64,000 bases of DNA from Deroplatys truncata. Its lineage: Eukaryota > Arthropoda > Insecta > Mantodea > Mantidae. Positions 10,760 to 20,164 of this stretch are shown here, piece after piece (position 1 is the stretch's first letter; each line of letters begins with the position of its first letter). The notes under the pieces are model-generated. The model did not search any database and had not been told where the DNA came from. It saw nothing but the letters and a program-made list of their open reading frames with translations. Where the stretch lies: the NCBI GenBank assembly GCA_030765065.1, contig CM060990.1, positions 496,424,190 through 496,488,189 of the forward strand, in the 5' to 3' direction. The position numbers and the translations under genes were made by a program.

Positions 10760-12088
10760 TGAGGCGTATTCCAAAACTAAGGGCCGGTGAACAACATTTA
10801 ACGGATGGTAAGCCTGAATGACATTTCACGCCTGCAGCGCTGTCCCCCGACTTCTGAGGAACCTACCGCAGCGTTGGTGTGACGCAGTAGGCGTTTGCCA
10901 GTCGGTGAGAGGAGGTCTCAATGGCCGCGGCAATCGTAGATCCCACCAGTTGTGAACTACGCGGTTTGATTAGACTTTTGTTGGCAAAAGGATCGTCAAC
11001 TGCGGACGTCCATCGTGAGCTGTGCCTCTTGTATGGACCGGACATAATGAGTGACAAACAGGTTCAACACTGGTATTGAGAATTTCGAAATGGCCGCACA
11101 AATGTGCACGAGGAACAGCGGAGTGGTAGGCCAAGATTTCGGACCGACGACATCGTTGAGCAAGAACCAAAAACTTCGAAGTGATCCGCGTTTGACGATT
11201 AGTGATCTGGCTGATGAATTCCAAAATGTTGTTTGAACCTAACTTTGCAGGACTGTCGCTGAACAGCTTGGATATCGAAAACTTTGTCGAGGTGGGTGCC
11301 AAAACTGTTCACCGTTCAGCACAAAGAGCAATGAATACGTAGTGCACGACAGTTTTTGGAGCGCTATAGACAAGATGGAGTTGGTTTGTTTTCCCACATT
11401 GTTACGATCGATGAGACATGGATAGGGTACACCAACGCGGAATCGAAACAACAGTCAATGCAGTGGCGCCGTTCCGGTTCACCCAAACCAAAAAAGTGTA
11501 AGCAATCGCCGTACACGAATTGCAAAATGATGGCTACAGTGTTTTGGGACGAAAAGGGCGTCCTATTAATTGTTTTCATTGACCGTGGGTCAACAGTTAC
11601 AGCTGACGTGTACTGTGCAACGCTTACCAAACCGAAAAGTGCGATCCAAAATAGACGCCGCGGGAAACTGTCGTCTGGCATTATCCTCCTGCACGATAAC
11701 GTACGCCCGCACACCGCTGACAAAACCAAAGAGAAGATTCAAGACTTTCGTTGGGAACTCCTTGACCACCCTCCGCACAGTCCCGACCGGGTACCAAGCG
11801 ACTATTTCCTCTTCTTGCATTTGAAACGGTGGCTGGGTGGACAACGATTTCAAACCGACAATGAACTCAAGACGAGCATTACGAAGGTTCAAGTACCAGG
11901 CGGCAGACTTCTATGCCAAGGGGTTAAAGAAGCTGGTGCAGCGTTACAGCAAGTGTATAGATACGAACGTCGATTATGTGGAAAAGTAAAGTATATATGT
12001 AGGCACATATTACTGTCAGTAAAAATCTTGTCTCATGAGCGATGTTGTTATTATGACCAAACGGATCTTAGTTTTGGAATACGCCTCG
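10760..12088 (+). mobile_element. mariner-family transposon
   Basis: The terminal inverted repeats share GAGGCGTATTCCAAAACTAA, at 10761-10780 and inverted at about 12068-12087. TA lies outside both ends (10758-10759, 12089-12090). The 1329-bp length and single transposase gene are standard for mariner. Subfamily not assigned. Confidence 0.92.
10921..11989 (+). pseudogene. mariner transposase (DD34D), broken
   Basis: The start is the ATG at 10921. The N-terminal region has the mariner helix-turn-helix signature, including LRGLIRLLLAKG and a GRPRF hinge. A stop follows HWY at about 11078, and at least three indels occur before 11350. From 11356 the catalytic domain reads in one frame: TIDETW (first Asp), LLHDNVRPHTA (second Asp) and HPPHSPDRVPSDYFLF (third Asp in place of Glu, the mariner hallmark). 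A final indel at about 11890 shifts the frame away from the family C-terminus, which reads ADFYAKGLKKLVQRYSKCID and ends at TAA 11987-11989. The usual length is near 350 residues and all parts are present. Inactive as it stands. Confidence 0.92.
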
Positions 12089-12090
12089 TA

Positions 12091-13111
12091 CTATTCGCTT
12101 TTAATAAGGGAACAACCCAGCACCGTTTGACTTTTATGAACAGTATTGTCAGAGAATGTGCAGAGGCTGCAGAAATTTTTTTCTCTCCCTGCCACTTTAA
12201 TGAAGTAGGAAATGCGCGTTCAAGTAATTGGCCATTAATGAAGTTGAAAGTTTTGAAACCTCAATTACGGAGCGAAACGAATAAAATTTTACATCTCACC
12301 GCATTTTAAATGTGTATTGAACTATTTTGCCAGAAAATCAAGCTTCTAATAAACATACACGCCATATTTGATATTTTCTACTGAAAAAAGACATTGTAAT
12401 TACCAAATGCTGAACAAATCATTATGATTTTCTTCTTCCCTGATGTGTTCTGAGGCTAATGTATGTAACTAAGATTTGGATCACTCCATGTTTGGCGAGG
12501 TCTGCCGAGGTCTCTTGTTCCCTTTGGCTTATAAAATAAATGATTATCTTATAATATTTTGAGAATATTACGATTAACTCAGAGCATTTCAGAATTTCAC
12601 AATAAATCAGTATATGTACTAAAATTATTAAAACCATCATATGTCAATAGTTATTATGTGGTAGGCGCTTGCCTGAAAAGGAATTAGTTAAAGTAAATAT
12701 ATGCATACGAGTATATGCACTGACACTTATCACAATACTCACAAATCAACAGTTATTCACAACCGAAGTGTTTGTCTGAAATAAGTTTAAATAATCCTGT
12801 AAATTATTATTTCTTCTTTTATTAGTCTATGGGAAAATAAAAACAGGAAAATGCGCATAGGAATAACTTTATTCATCTTAACACCCATTTTAAGCATATC
12901 CTCGTTTAAAAAACAGTAAGATAGCCCAAAGTAATAGTGGAATTTACCATTTATAACCTCGGTGACATACAATTGTATTGTGAATGACAGTCTTTCGGCC
13001 CTAATGGTTTTGTTGAAAATGCATTTTGTTTCATTTTTTTGGTATTACAAACAAAATATACACTCATTTAAGGTGATAAGATGAAAATTTTCAAATGGAG
13101 AACATTCCGTC
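12091..13111. other. AT-rich intergenic DNA, nothing recognised
   Basis: No coding signal or clear repeat boundary is seen between the mariner and the SINE. Confidence 0.5.
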
Positions 13112-13122
13112 TAAAAAAAGGA

Positions 13123-13688
13123 TTGGATTGGATTGACTACGCAGGGGACTCGGCACTGATCCACATAGGGGATTTTGTACTACGCCCCACAAGGGGGTGT
13201 CCCCGGGAGGAAGGGTGAGGCGAGAGGAGACAACGGGGGTCGAAACCAGGAGTGACGGCACAGGAATGGCAGAGTCCCTAAGATTATAGATAGAGACTCC
13301 CTGGCAGACGGACAGGCAGACCGGGGACCCTACCCCGCACAGAAGGGATCCAACGTCTCTCAAGGGGATTCGGATACCCCCGGCAGCCAGCCGAAAGGCG
13401 AGAGACGGAGAGCATCATTTTCCCATGTCACAATGCACCGAAACACCATCGCCGACACTTTCAACCCTGAAAGAAACCAACAGATGAAATATGGATTGAA
13501 ATGAGAATGGAGATGAAATGGAGGGACAGGAAATTCGGGGGATGTGAGAATCATTCCCAGCATTCGCATGGCGACCCGGGAATACCCCTGAACAAACCCA
13601 TGGGTCAGGAAGGTCGGCCATGAACATCGAAACTACGACCTCCCGAATGCGGACCACTGGCGAAACCGCCTTAGCCATCCCGCTCAGT
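13123..13688 (-). mobile_element. tRNA-derived SINE, 566 bp, with target duplication
   Basis: On the minus strand the element starts near 13688 with a tRNA-like head: an A-box-like TGGCTAAGGCGG and a B-box-like GTTTCGATGTTC about 50 bp later. It ends in a (TCCAA)n-type tail at 13123-13136. TAAAAARAGGA flanks it (13112-13122 and 13689-13699, one mismatch). The body (about 13150-13480) aligns with 34510-34873 in the same orientation. Open frames through the GC-rich body on both strands are incidental. Confidence 0.7.
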
Positions 13689-13789
13689 TAAAAAGAGGAA
13701 TTTTCACTTAAATGGAAGACAATTAGAACATTAAGTAAAGGTGACAATATTACATTACCTTACTCTTGTATAGACTGTTTAGATGAACA

Positions 13790-14240
13790 TGCTGATGCCG
13801 TAGCAGCCGTTTTATACTTATCAACATCACCGACTTTTGCCAGAAGAGACGAACTGTTATCTTGTAACATGTGGTTATAAAATTCCACAGACGATATATT
13901 TTTTTAAATTATGCTTCACCACGTTGATGCCCTTAACTGACTCTGTCACGAAGCGGTTTCTTTCTTTTGTCCACTGAGCATTAAATTCGAGAAAACACTC
14001 TTTCAATCGCTGCACTGCTGCTTGGGATAGCAAAATAAAACTGGCAGATTTTTAGTAACTCGGTACATGCTTCTATATTTGGGCACTTTTAAAAAAATTA
14101 CTCCACTGCTTATCTAGTGTTGAATTTCATCCTACATCAGAAATGGTGAGACACCGTTGCACTTTGCAGAATTTATCAAATAGTTTACAATCGTCTACGT
14201 GCATACCTTTGGATTGTCCTGAATATTTGCAGTAGATAGC
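13790..14240 (-). pseudogene. hAT-type transposase C-terminal remnant
   Basis: On the minus strand, pieces in alternating frames match the hAT dimerisation region. IPSSSAAIERVFS (about 14005-14050) is the conserved core, followed by AQWTKERNRF and TESVKGINVVKHN. Upstream, GQSKGMHVDDCKLFDKFCKV is part of the same protein. Several stops and indels interrupt it and no terminal repeats were found. It could derive from a domesticated BED/hAT-like gene, but its state points to an old transposon relic. Confidence 0.65.
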
Positions 14241-14394
14241 ATCAGTTGTGCAAAGTGCATAATAGGTAGATAACAGAAAAAACATCAGTAGAGTTTACAA
14301 TCATGTTAAAATACACAGGAACAATGTCCAAGAACTATTGCAGAATAAGTAAAATTGATGCAACTAATAGTATGATTCATAATTGGAAGCATGA

Positions 14395-14440
14395 ATCAGA
14401 CTTGAAAGATTCAATGTCATAGCCGGTACTCAAACCTCGG
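14395..14440 (-). repeat. SINE fragment (same family as 51676-51775)
   Basis: AATCAGACTTGAAAGATTCA then ATGTCATAGCCGGTACTCAAACC parallels AATCAGACTGAAAAATTCAA then TGCCATAGCCGGGATTTGAACC near 51676. Only the junction of tRNA head and body remains. Confidence 0.55.
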
Positions 14441-14477
14441 AAATAGTAGAAGGATGACAGTACAGGAACAATAGAAT

Positions 14478-15540
14478 TAATGACCCTTGTAATCCAATTA
14501 GTGTAATTGACCATGTAATCAGATAACAAGTGTTTTCACAACTTCCCGCCCCTTCCCTCCTTTGTGTTACTCCGACATGCCAACAACATTGCTCCTTTCA
14601 CACCTCCCCCTCTCCCTCCTTTGTGTTAGTCCGGCATGCTGACAAAGGAGCTGTCATGTAGCTGTCAAATTTGATTGACAAGGATTGACAAGGGTGTAAT
14701 AAGGGATGACAGGTGTGTAAGATTATCTCTCGTTCACTGATTTCAAAGGACTGAAGCCACGTCAAAAGCTTTTGCCGCCCTCTAGGTCTGTCAGTCGCGT
14801 GCCACCACCTCCCTAAATCGATGGAGGAGATTTGAGCCACAAAGAGATACCGCTAATTGATAACCCGTGTAATCCGATTAGTTTAATTGACCGTGTAATC
14901 AGATAACACGTGTTTTTCACACATCTCCCTCCCCCTCCTTTGTGTTACTTACCGCTAATGTAAGTGTCATGTAGCTGTCAAATTAGATTGACAGAGGTTG
15001 ACAGGTGTTGTATTTCATGTCACTCAATAAGATAATGATCGTCCATGTGTAAGATCATCTCGCTTCATTGGCATTACAGAGCTAAGCCGCTCACAATGGG
15101 TATGCCATCTATTGTGGTTTTAGTTATCACTATTTCAAAGGGCAAAGGCTCCCCCGCCGTCGCTAAAGTACTAAATATCTGGTCGCGTGGCCCAGTTTGA
15201 TTAATATAATTAAGTGTATATTAAATGAGCCGCCAAATGAGTTTAATGGAGAAAATAATTGATTACATGGGTAATGACATGTGAGTTACTGCCGAAAGAG
15301 GCTGTATCTCTAAGTGCTTGTCAATCAATCAGATAATGTTTGTCCATGTGTAACATCATCTCGCATCATTGACTTCAAAGGCTTAAACTGCTAAAAAAGG
15401 CCATATCGCCCTCTAGCGGATGAGTTCCCCGTATCACGTACACTAAATGGGTGGACGCATGCCATTGATCGACGTACCTCGGACACGTGTATTTGATTCA
15501 TTAATATAATTATGTCTATATTAATTGACTCGCGCACCTG
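14478..15540. repeat. Large degenerate direct repeats left of the Polinton genes
   Basis: Three units of about 375, 400 and 290 bp start near 14478, 14853 and 15252. Shared blocks are GTAATC-GATTAGT-TAATTGAC, TAATCAGATAACA-GTG, CTCCTTTGTGTTA, TGTCATGTAGCTGTCAAAT and ATCATCTCGC-TCATTG. The last two units also share TTAATATAATTA-GT-TATATTAA. I infer they are subterminal Polinton sequence, but I found no inverted counterpart on the right, so the element's end is not proved. Confidence 0.6.
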
Positions 15541-15609
15541 GTTGCCGTCGTATATGTGTGTTAGCATGTGTATAACTATCACACCTCATTGGTCTTATCC
15601 TATCCAGCA

Positions 15610-15900
15610 ACCCTTTCCCCTTATAATGAAAACCGGCAGCCAGCTTCTGTCTGGTAACGACAAGTCTCGATCTACATTTCACTCCCTCCACGACTACTGC
15701 GTGACGTCACTAACAAGTCTCGAGCTGCAAACTAACCCAGCTCCTCTCTGTTGGCGTTGATAAAAGGTGTTAAAACCTGCTCACCAACGCCTTCCCTTTG
15801 TAATCGAAAACCGCCAGCCGGCTTCTGTCTGGCGAGATGTGAATAACAGATCTCAACCTGCATGCCCTCCCTTCCACACCCGCTACGTGACGTCACTGAA
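15610..15900 (+). promoter_or_regulatory. Duplicated upstream region with two CRE palindromes
   Basis: Two copies of a segment about 186 bp apart share AACCGCCAGCCGGCTTCTGT-like and CTGTCTGG blocks. Each carries the full cAMP-response palindrome TGACGTCA (15702-15709 and 15888-15895). The second copy ends just before the TATA box at 15914, so this looks like an upstream control region for the spliced gene to the right. CREB/ATF-type binding is an inference from the motif. Confidence 0.6.
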
Positions 15901-15913
15901 CAAGTTTATACAG

Positions 15914-15921
15914 TATATAAG
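15914..15921 (+). promoter_or_regulatory. TATA box of the left-end gene
   Basis: TATATAAG lies 19 bp after the second CRE. Initiation would be expected near 15940-15950, giving a leader exon that ends at the splice donor at 16184. Confidence 0.6.
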
Positions 15922-16276
15922 GAGCGATCGCCGGCAGAAAGATCGTTTATTGCTTTCAGCGTTCATTCAGTGATATTCGAAATTGTTGGTGATAATCGTG
16001 CAGCTGATGTAAATGATTACTAGAGCGAGTTTGGGGAAGATTATTATCACTACGTATACTTTCATACCGAAACCTGCAATGGCTTAATGCATTCAATATT
16101 GTGCCCTCAACCATCGTATCATGTTCAGATGACCATATTGGAAATGTGTACAGAGAGCTGTCCTGTTAATAAAGAGCGAGCATGTAAGTAATATTTTTAT
16201 ATAATTCAGTAATATATTGCATGAGCGTTAAATGAAATCTAACGTGAAATTATTTTATGCTTCCAGAGAAAATCGC

Positions 16277-16806
16277 ATGGAGGAGAAGGAGTATCTTAGT
16301 GATGTCGAAGAAGTTGATGTCTTTGTATCAAAACACCTGGCTGAATGTGATACAGAGTCGTGTATCGGATACATGCATTCTGTACTTTGTACTAACCCGG
16401 CCCAACACAAGTGCACGGCATCCTTCTTCCTATGTAACAATTGCGAGGTCTACCAGCGCAGGAGGAGGAAACTTGAGTAAGTAGTAAAACTACTAAAGCA
16501 AATTATATATTTATTTATTCCTATTCTCGCATGTCTAACCTAAAATTAAATTATTACAGATTGCGAATGACCGTGTCTAAAGTACCCGTGCCAATAAAGG
16601 AGCTGGATTCTTCGAGACGTGATGTCGATATAGTGGACTATCCAATAACAGAGCACCATACGCAGTCTATTGATGAGGATGTCGCTTCATTCCCCCACAT
16701 TACTGCTCCCGGTGATAAAGCTACTAGAGTTGAGAAGTGGATAAATCAGACGAGTCCAGATTGCTCGCTGGAGATACAGCCAGAACCTCGCAAACTCTTG
16801 AAGTGA
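16277..16806 (+). CDS. Intact spliced gene, Cys-rich basic/acidic protein of unknown function (148 aa)
   Basis: A non-coding leader exon ends at 16183 (CAT|GTAAGT). An intron 16184-16266 ends TTCCAG. Exon 2 opens with the ATG at 16277 and ends at 16476 (CTTGA|GTAAGT). A second intron 16477-16559 ends TTACAG and exon 3 runs to TGA at 16804-16806. The joined frame is open for 148 residues. The first half is acidic (MEEKEYLSDVEEVD) and then carries six or seven cysteines with an HKC and a CNNC pair before a basic run YQRRRRK, suggesting a small metal-binding fold with a nuclear or nucleic-acid-binding signal. The second half has no recognised domain. An upstream TATA box and CRE pair support real transcription. 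I do not recognise the family. Its intact frame contrasts with the broken genes to its right. Confidence 0.65.
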
Positions 16807-16936
16807 CTATGACACTCTTTAATCGTATTTTTGTGTTACATTTGAAGGGGGTTTTCTAATATATGTATTTCTCTTTAAGACCTATGAAATCATTTGCTAA
16901 ACCTAATTCTAACATTGTTTTGAATATATGTTACAG

Positions 16937-17020
16937 CACTATGAGGAGAGAGCGGAAGAAGGGGGAGAACGAGAGCGACCAGAAAAAGCAAAAGCGGGGA
17001 TGTAAGAGGAGGATCCTAAA
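16937..17020 (+). other. Possible extra 3' exon, lysine/arginine-rich
   Basis: TTACAG at about 16931-16936 is a good acceptor. The following stretch can read a basic tail (RRERKKGENESDQKKQKRG) if a weak donor at the end of exon 3 (AA|GTGACT) is used, which would replace the stop at 16804. This is only a possible alternative splice form. Confidence 0.25.
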
Positions 17021-17049
17021 CTAAGGTCCCATGCTGTTCTTATTCATTG

Positions 17050-17445
17050 ATGATACCCTGCATTCGCCGGAGGAGGATGGAGAATCTATTACTCATGCTT
17101 GATGCCGTCAGCATATCCCCTTCCCATACCGTGAACATTGGACTATACTATGACATCCCCTCCCTCTACATAAAGTGTGAAAGTGATAAATCCTTGGTTT
17201 ATATTACAAAATCAAACTGGAACATGATATCCAAAAACATTCCAATGGTTGAAGATTACATACAACAAAAAAGGCTTGCATGTGATGAATATTGTGATAA
17301 TGTAATTTATGCATACAATATTATTGTGTTTCTTGACAATTCAATTCATTTCATAAATAATTGTTTAAAAGACAATGTAATATCTTTAGACATTGATGGT
17401 GTAGGCAATCTAAAGCGGTTATTCTCTATATTGAAAGACACTTGA
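17050..17445 (+). CDS. Intact 131-aa ORF of unknown function
   Basis: The frame is open from ATG 17050 to TGA 17443-17445; an internal ATG at 17077 (MENLLLMLDAV) is an alternative start. The product is Ile/Asn/Tyr-rich with no signal peptide or membrane segment. The stretch LYIKCESDKSLVYITKSNW followed by a helix-like IPMVEDYIQQK weakly recalls small single-stranded-DNA-binding/PC4-like folds, but I would not assign it. It lies between the spliced gene and two AATAAA signals and points away from the virion cluster. Codon usage is more AT-rich than exons 2 and 3 of the neighbour. It remains fully open in an element where most genes are broken. Confidence 0.55.
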   Translation: MIPCIRRRRMENLLLMLDAVSISPSHTVNIGLYYDIPSLYIKCESDKSLVYITKSNWNMISKNIPMVEDYIQQKRLACDEYCDNVIYAYNIIVFLDNSIHFINNCLKDNVISLDIDGVGNLKRLFSILKDT

Positions 17446-17528
17446 ATATTTTTAAATGAATTGTACAAGCCAGGAACATCTGGTTTTCAGGGAGTAAGAG
17501 GGGGAGAAGGAAAATGCTTGAAATGTAT

Positions 17529-17544
17529 AATAAAGCTCAATAAA
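17529..17544 (+). terminator. Two poly(A) signals for the rightward left-end genes
   Basis: AATAAA occurs at 17529-17534 and 17539-17544, downstream of the 131-aa ORF and 115 bp before the convergent end of the major capsid gene. Confidence 0.6.
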
Positions 17545-17659
17545 AGAGTGTTATAATATATTAAATCAATTAATTATTCATAACATTATCCTATTACAAT
17601 CCTTCACAAAAACTATACACAAATTTTCAAACACACACATAATTATATAATTGTTTGCA

Positions 17660-18854
17660 TCACATAGGAAAGAGGTTTGTAAATACTTTGTCATTTAGAA
17701 TCAGGCAATACAGTGACGTCTGGGCAAGGATATTTGCAGATACTTCAATCTCGAGTCTGATGTTCACAGCTACATTTATAGCTTCCTCGGGTTGATAAGA
17801 ACAGACTATTACGAATAATGGTGGACGATGAAGAAAATCCTTTCTCTTCAAGAGGGGATAATTATCTCTTTCATAATAGGAACTTTGAAATTTAGAGTAC
17901 ATTTCATACAGTGCAGCAAACTTGGAATTTTTAAAGTCCAAGTTCAAATCATGGTATGGGTAGCATTCACTGTTGAGGAATAGTCTCAATTTAGTAATGT
18001 TGCAGTGATCAAACTCGGAACTGTTCTTGCTATAATCACCCAATCTTGCAGTCTGCACACCCACTATGATGAAGCGAGGTTTCTCAAACTTGGATGTTGT
18101 GGCTACATTCCACGTAAAACATCCTGTCTGTGATACACTAGGCTGGGTATTAAGATCAATGGATCGAAAGGCGATGTGTAGAGGTCTATCAGACTTGACA
18201 ATTTTTAGAATGTGAACCTTTTCAGCATCATAAAGACGAATTACAGACATCCTCCATTCGATTCTAGTTAACTTTACATTAGCTTCCTCTCCATTCGAAG
18301 TCTGAACACAATTTCTAGAATCTTTGGATCTTATGAGAACCAATTCAAAATTGCTGCTGAGTATTTAACTCCTTGCGATCATCGGTAAATCCTAGGAGCA
18401 TCGACAGCGGGACTATAGCATTGAAAGCTCCATTTGCAGCATGTACTATATTAACTTCTTCACCAGGATAAGTCCATTCAGCATTCAGCAGTCCATTCGA
18501 CTCCATAGGGTTGAGAGCCGCATATTTTCGTATATTTGTAGTAATTCCAGGTTTCCTTGTTCTGTCTATAGCTGAAGCATTCATATCTAAACGAATTTCA
18601 TTAAACATGAAGGCTATAGCTTTATTAGCGAGCTTCACTGTAGAAGTGGGAGATCCATCTACCTTGGGGAGAGCACCTTCGATGTATAGATAACTCTTGT
18701 TAGGTAACGTATACAAATTTTCAGCTTGGCAGAGTATTCTAATTTCATCATTTACATCCAGAGCGGAGGTTTTCTATGGTAGAAAAACATGCTTCTCCTC
18801 CTTGGTGATCTTGCCATCAAAGGCCGGAACCTCTGTTACGTTTACGATGTCCAT
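17660..18854 (-). pseudogene. Polinton major capsid protein (double jelly-roll), broken
   Basis: Translation starts at the ATG ending at 18854, whose first base overlaps the stop of the preceding small ORF. The first half contains SYLYIEG and a conserved AIAFMFNEIRLDMNA region around residues 45-90. The second half resumes after a one-base indel at about 18345-18360 with LVLIRSKDS, a conserved FDHCNITKLRLFLN and a C-terminus ending LFPM. A TAG interrupts about residue 30. The roughly 400-codon span is close to that of Polinton capsid proteins, which form the pseudo-hexagonal shell and are related to the capsids of adintoviruses and virophages. With a stop and a frameshift this copy is inactive. 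Assignment rests on recognised family patterns and on its place beside protease and minor capsid genes. Confidence 0.82.
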
Positions 18855-18997
18855 TAAAGCATAAAGTAACCTATCTTATGGAGGAACTTGCGGTTAACAA
18901 GTGTTAACTCCTCGGTAGTTGGGGAGGTAGTATGCTTCAAACGCACTATACGCCCTCTATTATAGTATTTGCGATGTCTTTTAAAATTTATTGCCAT
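18854..18997 (-). CDS. Small basic ORF (47 aa) wedged between minor and major capsid genes
   Basis: An ATG ending at 18997 opens a 47-codon frame rich in Lys and Arg (begins MAINFKRHRKYYNRGR). Its start overlaps the last 17 bases of the minor capsid gene, and its TAA overlaps the ATG of the major capsid gene in a TAATG arrangement. Such overlap implies selection for compact expression rather than chance. The peptide could be a small virion DNA-condensing or assembly protein; that is inference from charge and position only. It is one of the few frames in the virion cluster without a disruption. Confidence 0.6.
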   Translation of the reverse strand: MAINFKRHRKYYNRGRIVRLKHTTSPTTEELTLVNRKFLHKIGYFML

Positions 18998-19685
18998 TGC
19001 GTCTTATGTGGAGTCTTGTAGTGATAACCTCGTTCCTGAAGTTGATTGCCTTACCGTGGTGATCTACCACTCGAATAGTGATCTGATCTATATAGTTTGT
19101 ATCTATGACTGGTAAATACATCTGGTGCCAAGGTTCTTGTGAGATATGATAGCCTGGTGGAACAGAAGGGAAAACTCATAGAGCGAATGTCCACTTTTAC
19201 CTTTGATGAAAGAGCCTGTTGCAATACTGCACTCAACACGTATGATACTCACTTTAAATATATTCACAATATCGCCAGTTTCACCCGCTTCTCCAGTAGG
19301 AATATTTTAGTGTTGGTGAATCCTAGAAGTTAGCCAACAGATCTAGCCTTAGAAAGTCTATTGTATAACGGCATTTAATTTCAGCCTTCGTTGTATTATT
19401 ACGTCTTATGAAGAAGACTTCATCATTCAATCCTAGTTTATCCTTTAGAAACGCATTGATATCGGCAATCTCGTAGGTTCCATGAGGAATGACAATGGTT
19501 TCAGGTTTGCCAATATGAATATAATAAAATCGATTATTACATTCATTGACGTTTGGTATTGAATAGAATGTTTCAAAATTCAAGAGAGCAATCTAATAAT
19601 GACCTGGAGGATCTAGCTGTAGAGGAGGGTTTAGATAAGTTGAAATAGCAGCGTCTGATCCGCACAGTGTAACTCTATAACTCAT
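18981..19685 (-). pseudogene. Polinton minor capsid (penton-like) protein, broken
   Basis: The likely start is the ATG ending at 19685 (MSYRVTLCGSDAAISTYLNP), with an in-frame TAG at about 19592. The next part reads NVNECNNRFYYIHIGKPETI then VIPHGTYEIADINAFLKDKL, a pattern I associate with the single-jelly-roll minor capsid protein of Polintons. A frameshift near 19330 precedes LGSILGF. Another near 19150 precedes the C-terminal part, which includes HQMYLPVIDTNYIDQITIRV and VDHHGKAINFRNEVITTRLH, stopping at 18981. About 235 codons matches the expected size. Its stop overlaps the small basic ORF, and the protease stop is 19 bp upstream. It would form pentons at capsid vertices. Confidence 0.7.
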
Positions 19686-19704
19686 CTTGACAATGTAGCA
19701 GCAC

Positions 19705-20158
19705 TTAGAATAAATGTAAGTGTAAGCACAAGTGCCCACAAGATGACTGAATCGAAATCCTGGTATCTCTGTATATTATAGAAGATTTTAACACCTTGCA
19801 GATATTTCTCAATTTCAGGAGCTCGTTTCAAATTACCAAAACTATCAAAGTAGTATGCGACATTACCTTATTTCCTTACAGCAACCCAGTGTGTTCCTTC
19901 ATTATCAGAGGTATTGAGATTAGCAATAAGTCTCTCTTGGAATTGAGGCTTTAAAGGTAGTTTGTCAATAATATATACTCCTCTAAAATAATGAATTTTT
20001 AAACTTTTAGCATAAAGTTCAATATCTGTGTTCCTCAGGACTTCCACACAATCCTCTTCCACAGTTTTTTGGCTTGTTCTTTAAACCCTTGCCTTTAGAT
20101 CCTTTATTTTTAAGCTCCTGGCGATTTTACATGCAGAGGCTAAAGACATCAGAGGCAT
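19705..20158 (-). pseudogene. Adenain-type cysteine protease (PRO), broken
   Basis: The frame from the ATG ending at 20158 has a TAA after about 25 codons, then reads FRGVYIIDKLPLKPQ and the catalytic-His motif GTHWVAVRK at about 19868-19895, followed by another TAA. YYFDSFGNLKRAPE supplies the acidic residue. A one-base insertion at about 19745 separates the catalytic-Cys motif, which reads CGHLCL in the shifted frame, before TAA at 19705-19707. His, Asp and Cys are in the order of adenovirus-like (C5/Ulp1 fold) maturation proteases, which in Polintons cleave virion precursors. About 150 codons, slightly short for the family. It begins 6 bp after the PLA2-like gene. Two stops and a frameshift make it inactive. 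Confidence 0.85.
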
Positions 20159-20164
20159 TAAAGG

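Noticed and set aside
13091-13678. Overlapping minus-strand open frames with Pro/Ser-rich translations
   Set aside because: They track the GC-rich body of a SINE and recur at 34456-34858 for the same reason.
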